Positions 1-11,196 of a DNA stretch of 47,543 nucleotides are shown piece after piece (the stretch's first letter is position 1; each line of letters opens with the position of its first letter). The position numbers and the translations under genes are program-made. Origin of the DNA: Sanguibacter inulinus (GTDB taxonomy: Bacteria > Actinomycetota > Actinomycetes > Actinomycetales > Cellulomonadaceae); assembly GCF_013415325.1 (NCBI RefSeq), contig NZ_JACBYE010000034.1, positions 1 through 47,543 on the forward strand, given 5' to 3'. The notes below the pieces were generated by a model. It saw nothing but the letters and a program-made list of their open reading frames with translations. It was not told where the DNA came from and did no database searches.

Positions 1-2147
<2,147 letters not shown>

Positions 2148-2152
2148 GCAGC

Positions 2153-2923
2153 ATGAACATGACCTCGCCGACGGCCACCCAGACGCAGACCGACCTCCCG
2201 AGGATCGTCGTCTCCGAGCTCGGCAAGACCTTCGTCCTCAATCACACGCACACGCTCAAGGACCGCATCGTCAAGATGTTCCGCAGGTCCGCGACGCCGA
2301 GCAAGAACGTCTTCACCGCGCTCAAGGACGTCGGCTTCGAGGTCCGTGACGGAGAGGCCGTGGCGCTCCTCGGGCTCAACGGGTCTGGCAAGAGCACGCT
2401 CCTCAAGCTCATCTCCGGGGTCATGGCTCCCGACCAGGGCGAGATCTTGGTCCGGGGTAAGATCGCTGGTCTCATCGAGGTGGGTGCGGGGTTCCACCCC
2501 GACCTCACCGGTCGAGAGAACGTGTTCCTCAACGCGGCGATCCTCGGGATGTCCGAGGAGCAGACCAAGGCCAAGTTCGACGAGATCGTGGAGTTCAGCG
2601 AGATCGCCGACTTCATCGACACCGAGGTGAAGTTCTACTCCTCAGGGATGTTCCTGCGGCTCGCCTTCGCGGTCGCTGTCCACACGGACCCGGACATCTT
2701 CCTCGTGGACGAGATCCTCGCGGTCGGGGACGAGCCGTTCCAGAAGAAGTGCCTGGCCCGCATCCGCGAGCTCAAGGCGTCGGGCAAGGCGCTCGTGATC
2801 GTCAGCCACGATCTCGACATGGTGTCCAAGCTCTGCGACCGCGCGATCCTGCTGCGGCACGGCGTCGTGGTGAGCGACGGCCCGTCGGCCGAGGCCGTCG
2901 CAGCCCTGCGGGGCGAGAACTGA
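2153..2923 (+). CDS. wzt: ABC polysaccharide export ATPase (Wzt-like, short form)
   Basis: Nucleotide-binding subunit for the preceding permease. The 256-residue chain has Walker A GLNGSGKST, the variant signature YSSGMFLRLAFA in place of LSGGQ (typical of Wzt/TagH/KpsT exporters), Walker B IFLVDEILAVGDE and the switch histidine in VIVSHD. It stops soon after the ATPase domain, so it lacks the C-terminal carbohydrate-binding domain of O-antigen Wzt proteins and resembles the mycobacterial galactan exporter ATPase. ATG at 2153 is chosen, with AGGAG at 2137-2141. GTG at 2144, overlapping the wzm stop, and ATG at 2159 are alternatives. The stop overlaps the next ATG (TGATG). Confidence 0.92.
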   Translation: MNMTSPTATQTQTDLPRIVVSELGKTFVLNHTHTLKDRIVKMFRRSATPSKNVFTALKDVGFEVRDGEAVALLGLNGSGKSTLLKLISGVMAPDQGEILVRGKIAGLIEVGAGFHPDLTGRENVFLNAAILGMSEEQTKAKFDEIVEFSEIADFIDTEVKFYSSGMFLRLAFAVAVHTDPDIFLVDEILAVGDEPFQKKCLARIRELKASGKALVIVSHDLDMVSKLCDRAILLRHGVVVSDGPSAEAVAALRGEN

Positions 2924-4611
2924 TGACAGAGAACGACGACGCACGGGGGACGACACCTATGGACACCACGCACGAGACGGTCGCAGCGATCGAGGAGGCC
3001 CTCGGCGTGAGTGGCGTCAGCCTGAGCCTGACCGACCACGGACGTGACGTCGTGGGCCGCCTCGGTGCGACGTGGTTCGTCGCTGCGGTCCGGAGCCTGG
3101 CTCTGGCGCACCCGGGGTCTCCCCTGGAGCTGGTCCTCGAGGCCGTCTCGATCGAGCCGTTCCCGCGCCCGGTGCCGATCCACCCGAGCAGCGCAGGTGG
3201 GATGTACGGAGAGGGCCGGGCCATCGGCCGCATCTCGGTGCCAGCCGCGGGCGGAGGATCCGCCCCGGTCGTGTCACGGGTGCTGATCGTGCCCTCGGCC
3301 CAGATGCTCGAGCACGGCGGTGGTTTCGAGTTCATCGCGCCGACGTCGCTCAAGCGCAGGGTGGCGGGCCGTGTCTACAAAGAGCTGTACAGGCGAGCCC
3401 CGTTGTCGCTCGACCGCTGGCGGCAGCAGCGCAACTCGCAGGTGATCGGTCACCGCGCGAGCATGGCTCCGATCTCGCCGGCGCTGACCAGCGTCGTGCC
3501 CGAGCGTCACCGATCCCAGGACGGACGACCGGTCGCCTGGCTCGCCCTGCACTGGCTCGAGACCGGTGGTGCCGAGTCGTGGGCCTTCGACGCGGCCCGG
3601 CTGGCCCGCGAAGCCGGGTACGAGGTGGTCATGACGGCTGACGTGCCCGCCCCGCAGCGTGAGGTCGAACGAGCCCTCGCCGTCGCCGACCACGTCTACC
3701 TGCCCGCGAACGCCCTGGCCGAAGAAGACTGGGGACAGTTCCTCGAGAACCTCGTCGTCGCCCACGACATCAGCCTCGTGCACATCCACCACTCCGCCCG
3801 GGCCTACGGGTTCCTGCCGGAGCTCCGCCACCGCCGGCCGTCGACCGTCGTGATCGACAGCACGCACATCGTCGAGCACCGGACCGGCGGGTTCGTCAAG
3901 ACGAGCATCGAGTACTCACAGCACATCGACGAGCACCACGTGATCTCCCCGGAGCTGCGCGACCTGTACCTGCTCGACTCCCACGTCGAGCCGAGCAAGG
4001 TGAGGTACCACCCGCTGACGTCGCCGCGTCCCGGGACGGTGCCGACCCCGGTCGCCCGAGAGGGCCGCGCCCTGAGGATCGGGTTCCTCGGACGGCTCGC
4101 ACCCCAGAAGCGCCCGTTCCTCTTCGTCGAGATGGCGCGGCGCCTCCACGCACGACACCCCGACGACTTCACCTTCGTGATGCAGGGGAGCGGCGTCCTC
4201 GACGAGCTGACCTCCGGTCAGATCGCGCGGGCCGGGCTCGCCGGCGTCATCGAGCGTCGCGCCTGGGGGCCCGTCGACGACTTCTTGTCGTCGATCGACG
4301 TCCTGGTCGTCTCCTCGGACAACGAGGGCCTGACCCTCACCACCCTCGAGGCCGAGCAGTTCGGCGTGCTCGTGCTCTCGGCTGACGTCGGCAGCCAGCG
4401 CACGGTGATCGCCCCCCAGGTGTTGGTCCCCCGTGAGCCCGCCGGGTTCCTCCGCGAGTCCGTCGCGGCGCTCACGCACCTCGCCACGACTCCCGGCGCC
4501 TTCGAGACCGCAGCCCGTGTCCAGACCGAGCTGGCCACCGCGCTCAGCGCTGTCGAGTCTGCGGCGACCTACCTGACCACCACCCTTCGCACCCACAAGG
4601 AGCCCAGCTGA
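2923..4611 (+). CDS. Glycosyltransferase, GT4-type, with unrecognised N-terminal region
   Basis: The 562-residue protein is probably a cytoplasmic retaining glycosyltransferase of the wall polysaccharide. The C-terminal half is GT-B/GT4: WLALHWLETGGAESWAFD opens the acceptor domain near residue 205, LRIGFLGRLAPQKRP opens the donor domain, and NEGLTLTTLEAEQFG is the EX7E-type nucleotide-sugar site. The first roughly 190 residues match no domain I recognise and contain a basic stretch (LKRRVAGRVYKELYRR). ATG 2923 overlaps the wzt stop; ATG 2959, with a purine-rich GGGGGA about eight bases upstream, is an alternative. The stop overlaps the next start by ATGA, so it is firmly in the glf-wzm-wzt operon. 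Sugar specificity cannot be read from the sequence. Confidence 0.88.
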   Translation: MTENDDARGTTPMDTTHETVAAIEEALGVSGVSLSLTDHGRDVVGRLGATWFVAAVRSLALAHPGSPLELVLEAVSIEPFPRPVPIHPSSAGGMYGEGRAIGRISVPAAGGGSAPVVSRVLIVPSAQMLEHGGGFEFIAPTSLKRRVAGRVYKELYRRAPLSLDRWRQQRNSQVIGHRASMAPISPALTSVVPERHRSQDGRPVAWLALHWLETGGAESWAFDAARLAREAGYEVVMTADVPAPQREVERALAVADHVYLPANALAEEDWGQFLENLVVAHDISLVHIHHSARAYGFLPELRHRRPSTVVIDSTHIVEHRTGGFVKTSIEYSQHIDEHHVISPELRDLYLLDSHVEPSKVRYHPLTSPRPGTVPTPVAREGRALRIGFLGRLAPQKRPFLFVEMARRLHARHPDDFTFVMQGSGVLDELTSGQIARAGLAGVIERRAWGPVDDFLSSIDVLVVSSDNEGLTLTTLEAEQFGVLVLSADVGSQRTVIAPQVLVPREPAGFLRESVAALTHLATTPGAFETAARVQTELATALSAVESAATYLTTTLRTHKEPS

Positions 4612-5507
4612 TGCGCGCTGCAGCGGTCATCGTCACCTACAACCGCCGAGAGCTGCTCGAGCAGACCCTCGCGGGCATCGAGGCGCAGACGACGCCGCCG
4701 GCCCACGTCGTGATCATCGACAACGCCTCGACGGACGCGACCGAGGAGTACCTCGCCCAGCGCGAGTTCGCCTTCCCGACCACGGTGACGCGTCTGCCGG
4801 AGAACACCGGCGGGGCCGGTGGCTTCGCAGCGGGCACCGCAGCCGCCTACGAGCTCGGCCTCGATGCCATGTGGCTCATGGACGACGACACGGTGCCGCA
4901 GCCGGAGGCTCTCGAAGAGCTCGTCAACGGTCTCGAGCGCGCATCGGACCTCCTCGGGTACCTGCCGTCCTTCGCGTGCAGCCTCGTCCTGTGGAAGGAC
5001 GGCACGCTCTGCGAGATGAACACTCCCGAGCCGACGTGGGACTTCGCACGTCCGATCGCCCTCGGGGCGGACTTCACGCTCATGAAGTCCTGCTCCTTCG
5101 TGTCGGTCCTCGTGACCCGCGAGGCCGTGCACGCCGTAGGCCTGCCGAGCGCGAACTTCTTCATCTGGTACGACGACGCCGAGTACACCCAGCGTCTGTC
5201 CAAGTACCGTCCCGGTATCTTCCTGCCGTCCTCGAAGGTCAACCACCTCCTCCCGCAGAACCGTGGCGTCAACTTCGGTGACGTCAACGACGGCAACATC
5301 TGGAAGTTCGAGTACGGCGTGCGCAACCAGATCGCCTCGGCCCGCGTCTTCCGTAGCCCCACCCTGGCTGCGTCGCTCGCCGAGAACATGGTCAAGCAGC
5401 TCACGCACTCGAAGGTGCCGTGGCGCCTGCGCATCCGTCTGGCCAAGGCCGCCGTCAAGGGCATCACGTTCCGTCCGCAGATCGAGCAGCCGAAGACGGT
5501 CCGATGA
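4611..5507 (+). CDS. GT2 glycosyltransferase, GlfT1-like galactofuranosyltransferase candidate
   Basis: Inverting GT-A enzyme of 298 residues. Seen: VIVTYNRRELLEQTLAGIE at the N-terminus, IIDNASTD, the glycine-rich NTGGAGGFAAG, the metal-binding WLMDDDT and FFIWYDDAEYTQRL. This combination is characteristic of the GlfT1/rhamnosyltransferase branch of GT2, and the length is close to GlfT1 (about 300). GlfT1 adds the first galactofuranose units to a rhamnose-GlcNAc-lipid primer in mycobacteria. Linkage to glf and a short-form Wzt/Wzm pair supports a galactofuranosyl role here, but rhamnosyl transfer is possible. It overlaps the GT4 gene by ATGA; 40 bases separate it from the next gene. Confidence 0.88.
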   Translation: MRAAAVIVTYNRRELLEQTLAGIEAQTTPPAHVVIIDNASTDATEEYLAQREFAFPTTVTRLPENTGGAGGFAAGTAAAYELGLDAMWLMDDDTVPQPEALEELVNGLERASDLLGYLPSFACSLVLWKDGTLCEMNTPEPTWDFARPIALGADFTLMKSCSFVSVLVTREAVHAVGLPSANFFIWYDDAEYTQRLSKYRPGIFLPSSKVNHLLPQNRGVNFGDVNDGNIWKFEYGVRNQIASARVFRSPTLAASLAENMVKQLTHSKVPWRLRIRLAKAAVKGITFRPQIEQPKTVR

Positions 5508-5547
5508 CCCGGACGGGCTCGCAGCACAGCAGGGGGCAGCTCCACCG

Positions 5548-7524
5548 ATGATCACGCACGACGTAGTCCTGGCGATCCTCGCCGCAGTCCTCATCACCTG
5601 GGTCCCCGGGACCGCGGTGCTGCTCCTCGCACGCAAGTCGATCTTCATGAGCGTCGCCGCCGCACCGGCGGTGACGCTCGGGGTCGTCTACCTCGGCACG
5701 ACCCTCTGGGGTCTGCTGGGTCTCTCGTGGACGGTGTGGACCCTCGCCCTGACCACGGCGATCGTCGGCGGTGTCGTCTGGCTCGTCGCGCGGACCTGGC
5801 CGGGCCGCGGCACCGGCTTCGACCGGAGCGGTGAGCGCCTCTGGTCCAGCAAGGGGTCCGTCTTCGTCGCGGTCACCGGTGCCTCCGCGATCCTCGTCGG
5901 GTTCCTCGTCTACATCAAGGTCTCCGACTGGTTCAACATCGTCCCGCAGGACTACGACGCGGTGTTCCAGGCCAATGCGATCCGGTACATCGCCGAGACC
6001 GGGGACGGCACGCCCGAGGGCCTCGCCGAGATCAACAACTACAGCTCAGCAGCGGGTCGCGGGTACTACTACCCGTCCGCCTTCCACGCACTCGTCGCGC
6101 TCACGAGCGCCGCGGCGAAGGTCGGGACTGTCGGCGCTCTGCACGCCCAGGTCATCACCTGGTTCGTCGCGATCGTCCTCGGCCTCGCCCTGCTGATGAA
6201 GACGATGCACATCGGGGCCTTCGGCACCGGGATGGCGCTCATCGTCTCCACCTCGTTCACGAGCTACCCCTACGAGCTCCTCTGGCGTGGTCTCTACCCC
6301 TATGCGCAGTCGATCGTGCTCGTCATCCCGATCATCGTGCTCCTCGTCCACGGGGCGCGCAGACGTGGGACCGGAGACGCGCTGGTCATCGCCATAGCCT
6401 GCGGTGGCATCGTGGCAGTCCACACCTCGGGCGTCACGAGCCTCATGGTCCTCGGGGGGCCCCTCGTCGTCGCCCTCCTGGTCCAGCAGCGCGACCGCAT
6501 CAAGTCCACCGTCGTGTGGCTGCTCGTCACCGCGGGGCTCACCGTCGTCCTGCTCGTGCCCGTCGTGCTCGGGCTCGTCAGTATCGCCGGCGACCTCGCC
6601 TACGACTGGCCCGCGCTCAAGACCCTGCGGGACGGCGTCGAGAGTGCCCTGCTCTTCGGCACCGGCTACCGAGACACCTATCAGCTCTCGCTGGCTGTCC
6701 TCGTGCTGCCCGGAGCCGTCCTGGCGTTCCGCCGCCGTTACTCGCCCACGTACGCCCTGGCGATCTCGATGCTCGGCGCGATGGCGCTCTACGTCTTCGC
6801 GGTGTCGATCGACTCGCCGCTCTCGCTCCTCCTCACCGGGACCTGGTGGAACGACCAGCTGCGGCTCGCGGCTCTCGCCGCGGTGCTCGCCCCGGTCTTC
6901 GTCGCGGTCCTCTTCGACACCGTCGGGGAGATCGCCGTCCGGCTCGTGCGCAGGTCGACGCGCCTGACTGCACAGCTCGAGAAGATCAGCCCGTCGCTGC
7001 GGTCCGAAGGGACTGCCGGTGTCGCAGCACTGCTCGCGGTCGCGATCTTCGCGGTCTCCATGGGCGCCGAGTACTTCGACCGCAGCTACTGGGCCGTGCA
7101 CTACAGGTACACCTACGGCCCGATGGTCTCGCCGCTCAAGATCGACGGCATGCGAGAGCTCGAGGCGCGCGTCGGAGACGACCAGCGCGTCATGAACGAC
7201 AACGTCGACGGTTCCGCCTGGATGTACGCCATCGCGGGCGTCCGCCCTGTCGCGGGCCACTACGCCCGCGACACGTCGTCCGAGGAGCAGATCCTCCTGC
7301 TCGACCACTTCGACGAGATCGCCGACCGCGCCGACGTCCAGGCAGCGGTCGACGACCTGGACATCAGGTTCGCAGTCGTCATGGAGGGCGTCATCGAGGG
7401 CGCCGACGGCCGCTCGACCGGGCTCGACGACCTCCAGGACCTTCCCGACGTCTTCGAGCTCGTCTACGAGAACCCCGAGGTCCGCATCTACGAGATCACA
7501 CCTGAGCTGGCTGGAGCGGAGTAG
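5548..7524 (+). CDS. Polytopic membrane protein, DUF6541-like
   Basis: A 658-residue protein dominated by hydrophobic helices from residue 5 to about 490, with a C-terminal soluble portion (about 515-658) that would face outward. The N-terminus (VLAILAAVLITWVPGTAVLL) and overall layout fit DUF6541, large membrane proteins found beside actinobacterial polysaccharide genes and resembling GT-C enzymes. The region YNDNVDGSAWMYA-like in the C-terminal domain recalls the periplasmic parts of such proteins. ATG 5548 follows AGGGGG at 5531-5536; reading further upstream would run into the previous gene. A role as a lipid-linked-sugar-dependent glycosyltransferase is plausible but unproven; no catalytic motif is certain. 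Confidence 0.8.
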   Translation: MITHDVVLAILAAVLITWVPGTAVLLLARKSIFMSVAAAPAVTLGVVYLGTTLWGLLGLSWTVWTLALTTAIVGGVVWLVARTWPGRGTGFDRSGERLWSSKGSVFVAVTGASAILVGFLVYIKVSDWFNIVPQDYDAVFQANAIRYIAETGDGTPEGLAEINNYSSAAGRGYYYPSAFHALVALTSAAAKVGTVGALHAQVITWFVAIVLGLALLMKTMHIGAFGTGMALIVSTSFTSYPYELLWRGLYPYAQSIVLVIPIIVLLVHGARRRGTGDALVIAIACGGIVAVHTSGVTSLMVLGGPLVVALLVQQRDRIKSTVVWLLVTAGLTVVLLVPVVLGLVSIAGDLAYDWPALKTLRDGVESALLFGTGYRDTYQLSLAVLVLPGAVLAFRRRYSPTYALAISMLGAMALYVFAVSIDSPLSLLLTGTWWNDQLRLAALAAVLAPVFVAVLFDTVGEIAVRLVRRSTRLTAQLEKISPSLRSEGTAGVAALLAVAIFAVSMGAEYFDRSYWAVHYRYTYGPMVSPLKIDGMRELEARVGDDQRVMNDNVDGSAWMYAIAGVRPVAGHYARDTSSEEQILLLDHFDEIADRADVQAAVDDLDIRFAVVMEGVIEGADGRSTGLDDLQDLPDVFELVYENPEVRIYEITPELAGAE

Positions 7525-9693
7525 ATGTCAGGTCTGGCAGGAACCCCGGCGCCGTCCGCTGTCACGGCGGCCGCCGCCGGGGGAGCAGGGGGTGCACGAC
7601 CACGACGACGCGCAGACATCCAGGGTCTGCGCGCCGTCGCGGTGCTGCTCGTGGTCGCCTACCACCTGAGACCGTCCTTCGTCCCGGGCGGTTTCGTGGG
7701 TGTCGACGTCTTCTTCGTGATCTCCGGCTTCCTCATCATCGGGTCCCTCGGTCGTGAGGCGTCGGAGACCGGACGGGTGCGGCTCGCGCGGTTCTACGCG
7801 CACCGTGCGCGCCGCCTGCTCCCCGCGTCGGCACTCGTCATCGTGGTGACGGTCCTCCTGTCCGTGGTGCTCCTGCCCATGACCCGGTGGTCTGAGATCA
7901 GCGGGTCAGCGCTCGCCTCGGTCTTCTCGGTCCAGAACCTCGTCCTCGCCTTCGGTTCGAGCCAGTACGAAGCCGCGTCCCAGGCCGTCTCCCCGTTCCA
8001 GCACTTCTGGTCCCTGTCGATCGAGGAGCAGTTCTACCTCGTGGTCCCGCTGCTCGTCGTCGTGACCTACGCCGTCGGGGTGGTGAGGCGACGGGCCCTT
8101 CGCAGCGTCGCCCCCCTGGTGCTCGTGCTCGGCCTCGTCGGGCTCGCGTCGTTCGCGTGGTCGCTCTGGTTCAGCGGCCGCGCAGAAGGTGCAGCGGCGT
8201 ACTACTCGACGCTCACACGCGTGTGGGAGCTCGTCCTCGGCGGTCTCGTCGCCCTCCTCCTGCCCAGGCTGACCTCGGGGCGGCTCACCTGGACCACCCG
8301 GTCCGCGGTCGGCTGGATCGGCCTCGCCCTCGTCGCCGCCTCAGCCCTGCTGCTCGACGGCGTCGAGGGATTCCCGGGCGCTGTCGCCCTCGTCCCGACC
8401 GTCGGCACGGCCCTGGTGCTGCTCTCCGGGTCGGGCGAGCGTCAGGGCCGGCTGTCGGCCAACGCGCTCCTGTCCACCCGGGTCCCCGTCTACATCGGCG
8501 ACATCTCGTACAGCCTCTACCTCTGGCACTGGCCCGTCATCGTGTTCTTCGCGGCCTGGACCGGATCGGTCTGGATCTCGGGAGTCCAGGGGTTGGGTCT
8601 CCTCGCCGCCTCCCTGCTGATCAGCGCCGCCTCGACCCGGTGGGTCGAGAACCGGTTCCGGCGGCCGTGGACCCTGCCCGCGAGGTCGCCGGCCGCGCGG
8701 CACGGTCGGTCGGTCCGGCCGGTGCGCGACGTCGCCTCGGTCGGGCTCGCGCTGAGCCTCGTGGTGCTCGTCGCCTCGGCCGCGACGGTGCCGGGTCTCT
8801 ACGTCGAGCGGGAGCGCCGCGCTGCCGAGGCCGCGCTGGCGGACGTCGGCGTCGACCCGCTGTACCCCGGTGCCCGGGCGCTGGGAGCCGGAGGGGTCCC
8901 CCCGGCTCAGGTCGCCCCGGTGATCCCCGACCCGGTGGTGGCGACCGAGGACCTCCCCGTCGTGTACCGCGACGGGTGCAACGCGCTCGACGTGGCCGCC
9001 ATCGCCGCGTCCACGACGGAGTGCCGGTACGGGTCCGCGTCCCCGACAGCACCCTCCATGGTGCTGCTCGGAGACTCCCACGCGGCCCAGTACGTCGCCC
9101 CCCTGTCCGCGATCGCGGCCAGCCAGGGCAGGTCTTTGCTCGTCCTGTTCAAGGACGGCTGCCCCTTCAGCCTCGACCTCGGGCGGTGGCCCGAGCAGTC
9201 GTGCGTCGACCACAACCGCCAGGTCCTCCAGATGCTCGCGACCGAGCGGCCCGACGTCGCCGTCGTCGCCAACCTCAGCGAGGTCGGCTACCTCGAGGCG
9301 CTCCAGTGGAGCTGGCCCGACGACGCCACCGCGGTCTCCGGCTTCCAGCAGGCGTGGACCCCGCTCGTCGACGCCGGGACCAAGGTGTTCTACGTCCGTC
9401 CGCTGCCCTTCCCGTCCTTCGACGGGCCCGGCTGCATCGCCCAGAACGGCCGCGACTCCGCGACGTGCAGCTCGGACAGGACGGCGGCGCTGCAGCAGGT
9501 CTCTCGCGGTGCGGACGCGGCCGAGCAGATCGCCGGGGTCCGGACGATCGACCTCGTCGACGACGTCTGCGCTCCGACGGCGTGCCGCGCCGTCGAGGGG
9601 AACGTCCTGGTGTTCCGCGACAACCACCTGACCGAGACCTACGCGCGAACCCTCGAGGGGACGCTCCAGGAGCAGATGGCTGAGACGGGATGA
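7525..9693 (+). CDS. Acyltransferase-3 / SGNH fusion (OafA-like O-acetyltransferase)
   Basis: A 722-residue membrane enzyme expected to O-acetylate cell-surface glycans. The N-terminal acyltransferase-3 domain shows RADIQGLRAVAVLLVVAYH (putative catalytic His47), GGFVGVDVFFVISGFLI and the FWSLSIEEQFYL motif, with about ten membrane helices to residue ~430. The C-terminal SGNH domain shows VLLGDSHAAQY (serine near 518) and the DNH element (about 699-701), the second half of its Ser-Asp-His triad. AT3-SGNH fusions pass an acetyl group across the membrane to the SGNH domain for transfer to sugar. The start ATG abuts the TAG stop of the previous gene. The acceptor here is probably the polymer made by this cluster. 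Confidence 0.93.
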   Translation: MSGLAGTPAPSAVTAAAAGGAGGARPRRRADIQGLRAVAVLLVVAYHLRPSFVPGGFVGVDVFFVISGFLIIGSLGREASETGRVRLARFYAHRARRLLPASALVIVVTVLLSVVLLPMTRWSEISGSALASVFSVQNLVLAFGSSQYEAASQAVSPFQHFWSLSIEEQFYLVVPLLVVVTYAVGVVRRRALRSVAPLVLVLGLVGLASFAWSLWFSGRAEGAAAYYSTLTRVWELVLGGLVALLLPRLTSGRLTWTTRSAVGWIGLALVAASALLLDGVEGFPGAVALVPTVGTALVLLSGSGERQGRLSANALLSTRVPVYIGDISYSLYLWHWPVIVFFAAWTGSVWISGVQGLGLLAASLLISAASTRWVENRFRRPWTLPARSPAARHGRSVRPVRDVASVGLALSLVVLVASAATVPGLYVERERRAAEAALADVGVDPLYPGARALGAGGVPPAQVAPVIPDPVVATEDLPVVYRDGCNALDVAAIAASTTECRYGSASPTAPSMVLLGDSHAAQYVAPLSAIAASQGRSLLVLFKDGCPFSLDLGRWPEQSCVDHNRQVLQMLATERPDVAVVANLSEVGYLEALQWSWPDDATAVSGFQQAWTPLVDAGTKVFYVRPLPFPSFDGPGCIAQNGRDSATCSSDRTAALQQVSRGADAAEQIAGVRTIDLVDDVCAPTACRAVEGNVLVFRDNHLTETYARTLEGTLQEQMAETG

Positions 9694-9787
9694 CCCGGCC
9701 GACCGTCGAGGTGCAGCGGCGGTGCAGGCAGACGCGCCAGCGGGCTGTCGTTTGTGCTGCGTCCGGGTCGCACGGGACACTGGGCCG

Positions 9788-10897
9788 GTGAACCAGCCGA
9801 ACCTGCGACCGCGCGCCGTGCTCAGCCCGCGCCAGCTCGACCCACGCCGCAACAGCCTGAACCTCTTCCGGCTGGTCCTGGCGCTCTCGGTGCTCCTGGC
9901 GCACGCCTTCACCCTCGCCGGGCGGGAAGAGCCGATCTGGCAGGGTGAGAGCATCGGCGGGTGGGCGGTCGCCGGGTTCTTCATCCTCAGCGGCTACCTC
10001 ATCACCGCCAGCCGCATGCGGACCCATCTAGCCGAGTACCTCGTGCATCGCATCGCGCGGATCTTCCCCGCGTTCCTCATGAGCCTCGTGGTCGTGGTGG
10101 TCCTGTTCGCCCCGCTCGGCTACCACCACGCCAACGGGACCCTGAGCGGGTACCTGACGACCGCCAACACCCCGCTCAACCACGTCTACACGTCCATGTT
10201 CCTCCAGATGGGCGACTACTCCGTCGCGGGGACGCCGACGGGGGTGCCTTACCCCGGCGCGTGGAACGGCTCGCTGTGGTCGCTCTACTACGAGTTCCTC
10301 TGCTACCTCGCCATCGGCTTCCTCGCGCTGATCCCGGTCGTCAAGCGGTCGCCATGGCCTCTCGCCGCGGTGTTCCTGCTGAGCGTCCTGGCGCAGGCGA
10401 AGATCGGTGCCGTGGTGCGTCTGTTCGGCGGCAACGGCGACGCCGTCCTGATGGCGAAGCTGCTCCCGTACTTCCTCGGCGGATCGCTCGTCTACATGCT
10501 CCGGGACCGCATCCCCCTGCGTGCTGTCGTCGGGGTGCCTGCAGGGCTCGTCGCCTTCGGGCTGATCTCCCTCTGGCCCGCCTGGGGTGGTCAGGCTGCT
10601 GCCCCGTTCCTCGCGGTCCTCCTGCTGTGGCTCTCCATGGTGGTCCCGTCACCGAAGGTCTTGCGCGACCACGACATCTCCTACGGCGTCTACATCTACA
10701 CCTTCCCGATCCAGCAGCTGCTCGCCGTGTACGGCGTCTACGAGAACTTCCTCGTCTATCTGGTCGCGACCGCAGCCGTGGTCGTCGTCCCCGCGACAGC
10801 GAGCTGGTTGCTCCTGGAACGACGCGTCATGAAGCACGTCCGTACGTACGACCACCGACGGGTCAGCGCGCTCGCGAAGGAAGAGCCTGCGATCTGA
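9788..10897 (+). CDS. Acyltransferase-3 family membrane protein
   Basis: A 369-residue acyltransferase-3 protein without an SGNH domain. SLNLFRLVLALSVLLAHAF carries the conserved His39, followed by GGWAVAGFFILSGYLI and WSLYYEFLCYLAIG, then further helices to a basic C-terminus. Such enzymes use acyl-CoA to acylate sugars or lipids at the membrane. The start is uncertain: GTG 9788 places the conserved domain close to the N-terminus as usual, while GTG 9722 in frame would add a Cys/Arg-rich stretch unlike the family. There is no clear ribosome-binding site. It lies 94 bases after the SGNH fusion and probably acts on the same polymer. Confidence 0.87.
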   Translation: MNQPNLRPRAVLSPRQLDPRRNSLNLFRLVLALSVLLAHAFTLAGREEPIWQGESIGGWAVAGFFILSGYLITASRMRTHLAEYLVHRIARIFPAFLMSLVVVVVLFAPLGYHHANGTLSGYLTTANTPLNHVYTSMFLQMGDYSVAGTPTGVPYPGAWNGSLWSLYYEFLCYLAIGFLALIPVVKRSPWPLAAVFLLSVLAQAKIGAVVRLFGGNGDAVLMAKLLPYFLGGSLVYMLRDRIPLRAVVGVPAGLVAFGLISLWPAWGGQAAAPFLAVLLLWLSMVVPSPKVLRDHDISYGVYIYTFPIQQLLAVYGVYENFLVYLVATAAVVVVPATASWLLLERRVMKHVRTYDHRRVSALAKEEPAI

Positions 10898-10955
10898 GGC
10901 GCCCGGCGACGGCACTGCCGGCGCTCGGCCCGACCGGTGCGCCGGAGGCCTGACG

Positions 10956-10961
10956 TAGGCT
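10956..10961 (+). promoter_or_regulatory. Candidate -10 box for the flippase/GT2 operon
   Basis: TAGGCT, a common actinobacterial -10 hexamer, in the 170-base gap after the acyltransferase gene. The gap has no other obvious signal apart from a GC hairpin-like stretch just after the stop. It implies a leader of about 100 bases before the ATG at 11068. No good -35 is visible. Confidence 0.35.
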
Positions 10962-11067
10962 GCTTGAGCCGGTCTCCCGCAGCCGACCACACCCCGAACG
11001 CACGCACGACGACCCCTCCCTGCGCGCAACCGCAGCGGGCAGACACCAACCCAGGAGAGAAGCACTG

Positions 11068-11196
11068 ATGACGCACGACCTCGTGGCTGCGACCGCGCCC
11101 CCGGCGCCCGCCTCCTCGACGCCCTCGGACGACACCCCGGGCCGGTCCCTCGGCGTCACGACGGTCGAGGCACGACCGGTGGGTGCAGACCTGTGA
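11068..11196 (+). CDS. Small ORF (42 codons) coupled to the flippase gene
   Basis: An ATG with a strong Shine-Dalgarno AGGAGAGA at 11052-11059 opens a 42-residue frame rich in Ala, Pro, Thr and Ser (starting MTHDLVAATAPPAPASS, ending VEARPVGADL). Its stop overlaps the GTG of the flippase by GTGA, the arrangement of true operon neighbours here. There is no signal peptide or membrane segment. It could be a small protein, a leader peptide that couples translation into the flippase, or the remnant of a longer gene. No family is recognised. The ribosome-binding site and exact overlap are the only evidence. Confidence 0.5.
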   Translation: MTHDLVAATAPPAPASSTPSDDTPGRSLGVTTVEARPVGADL

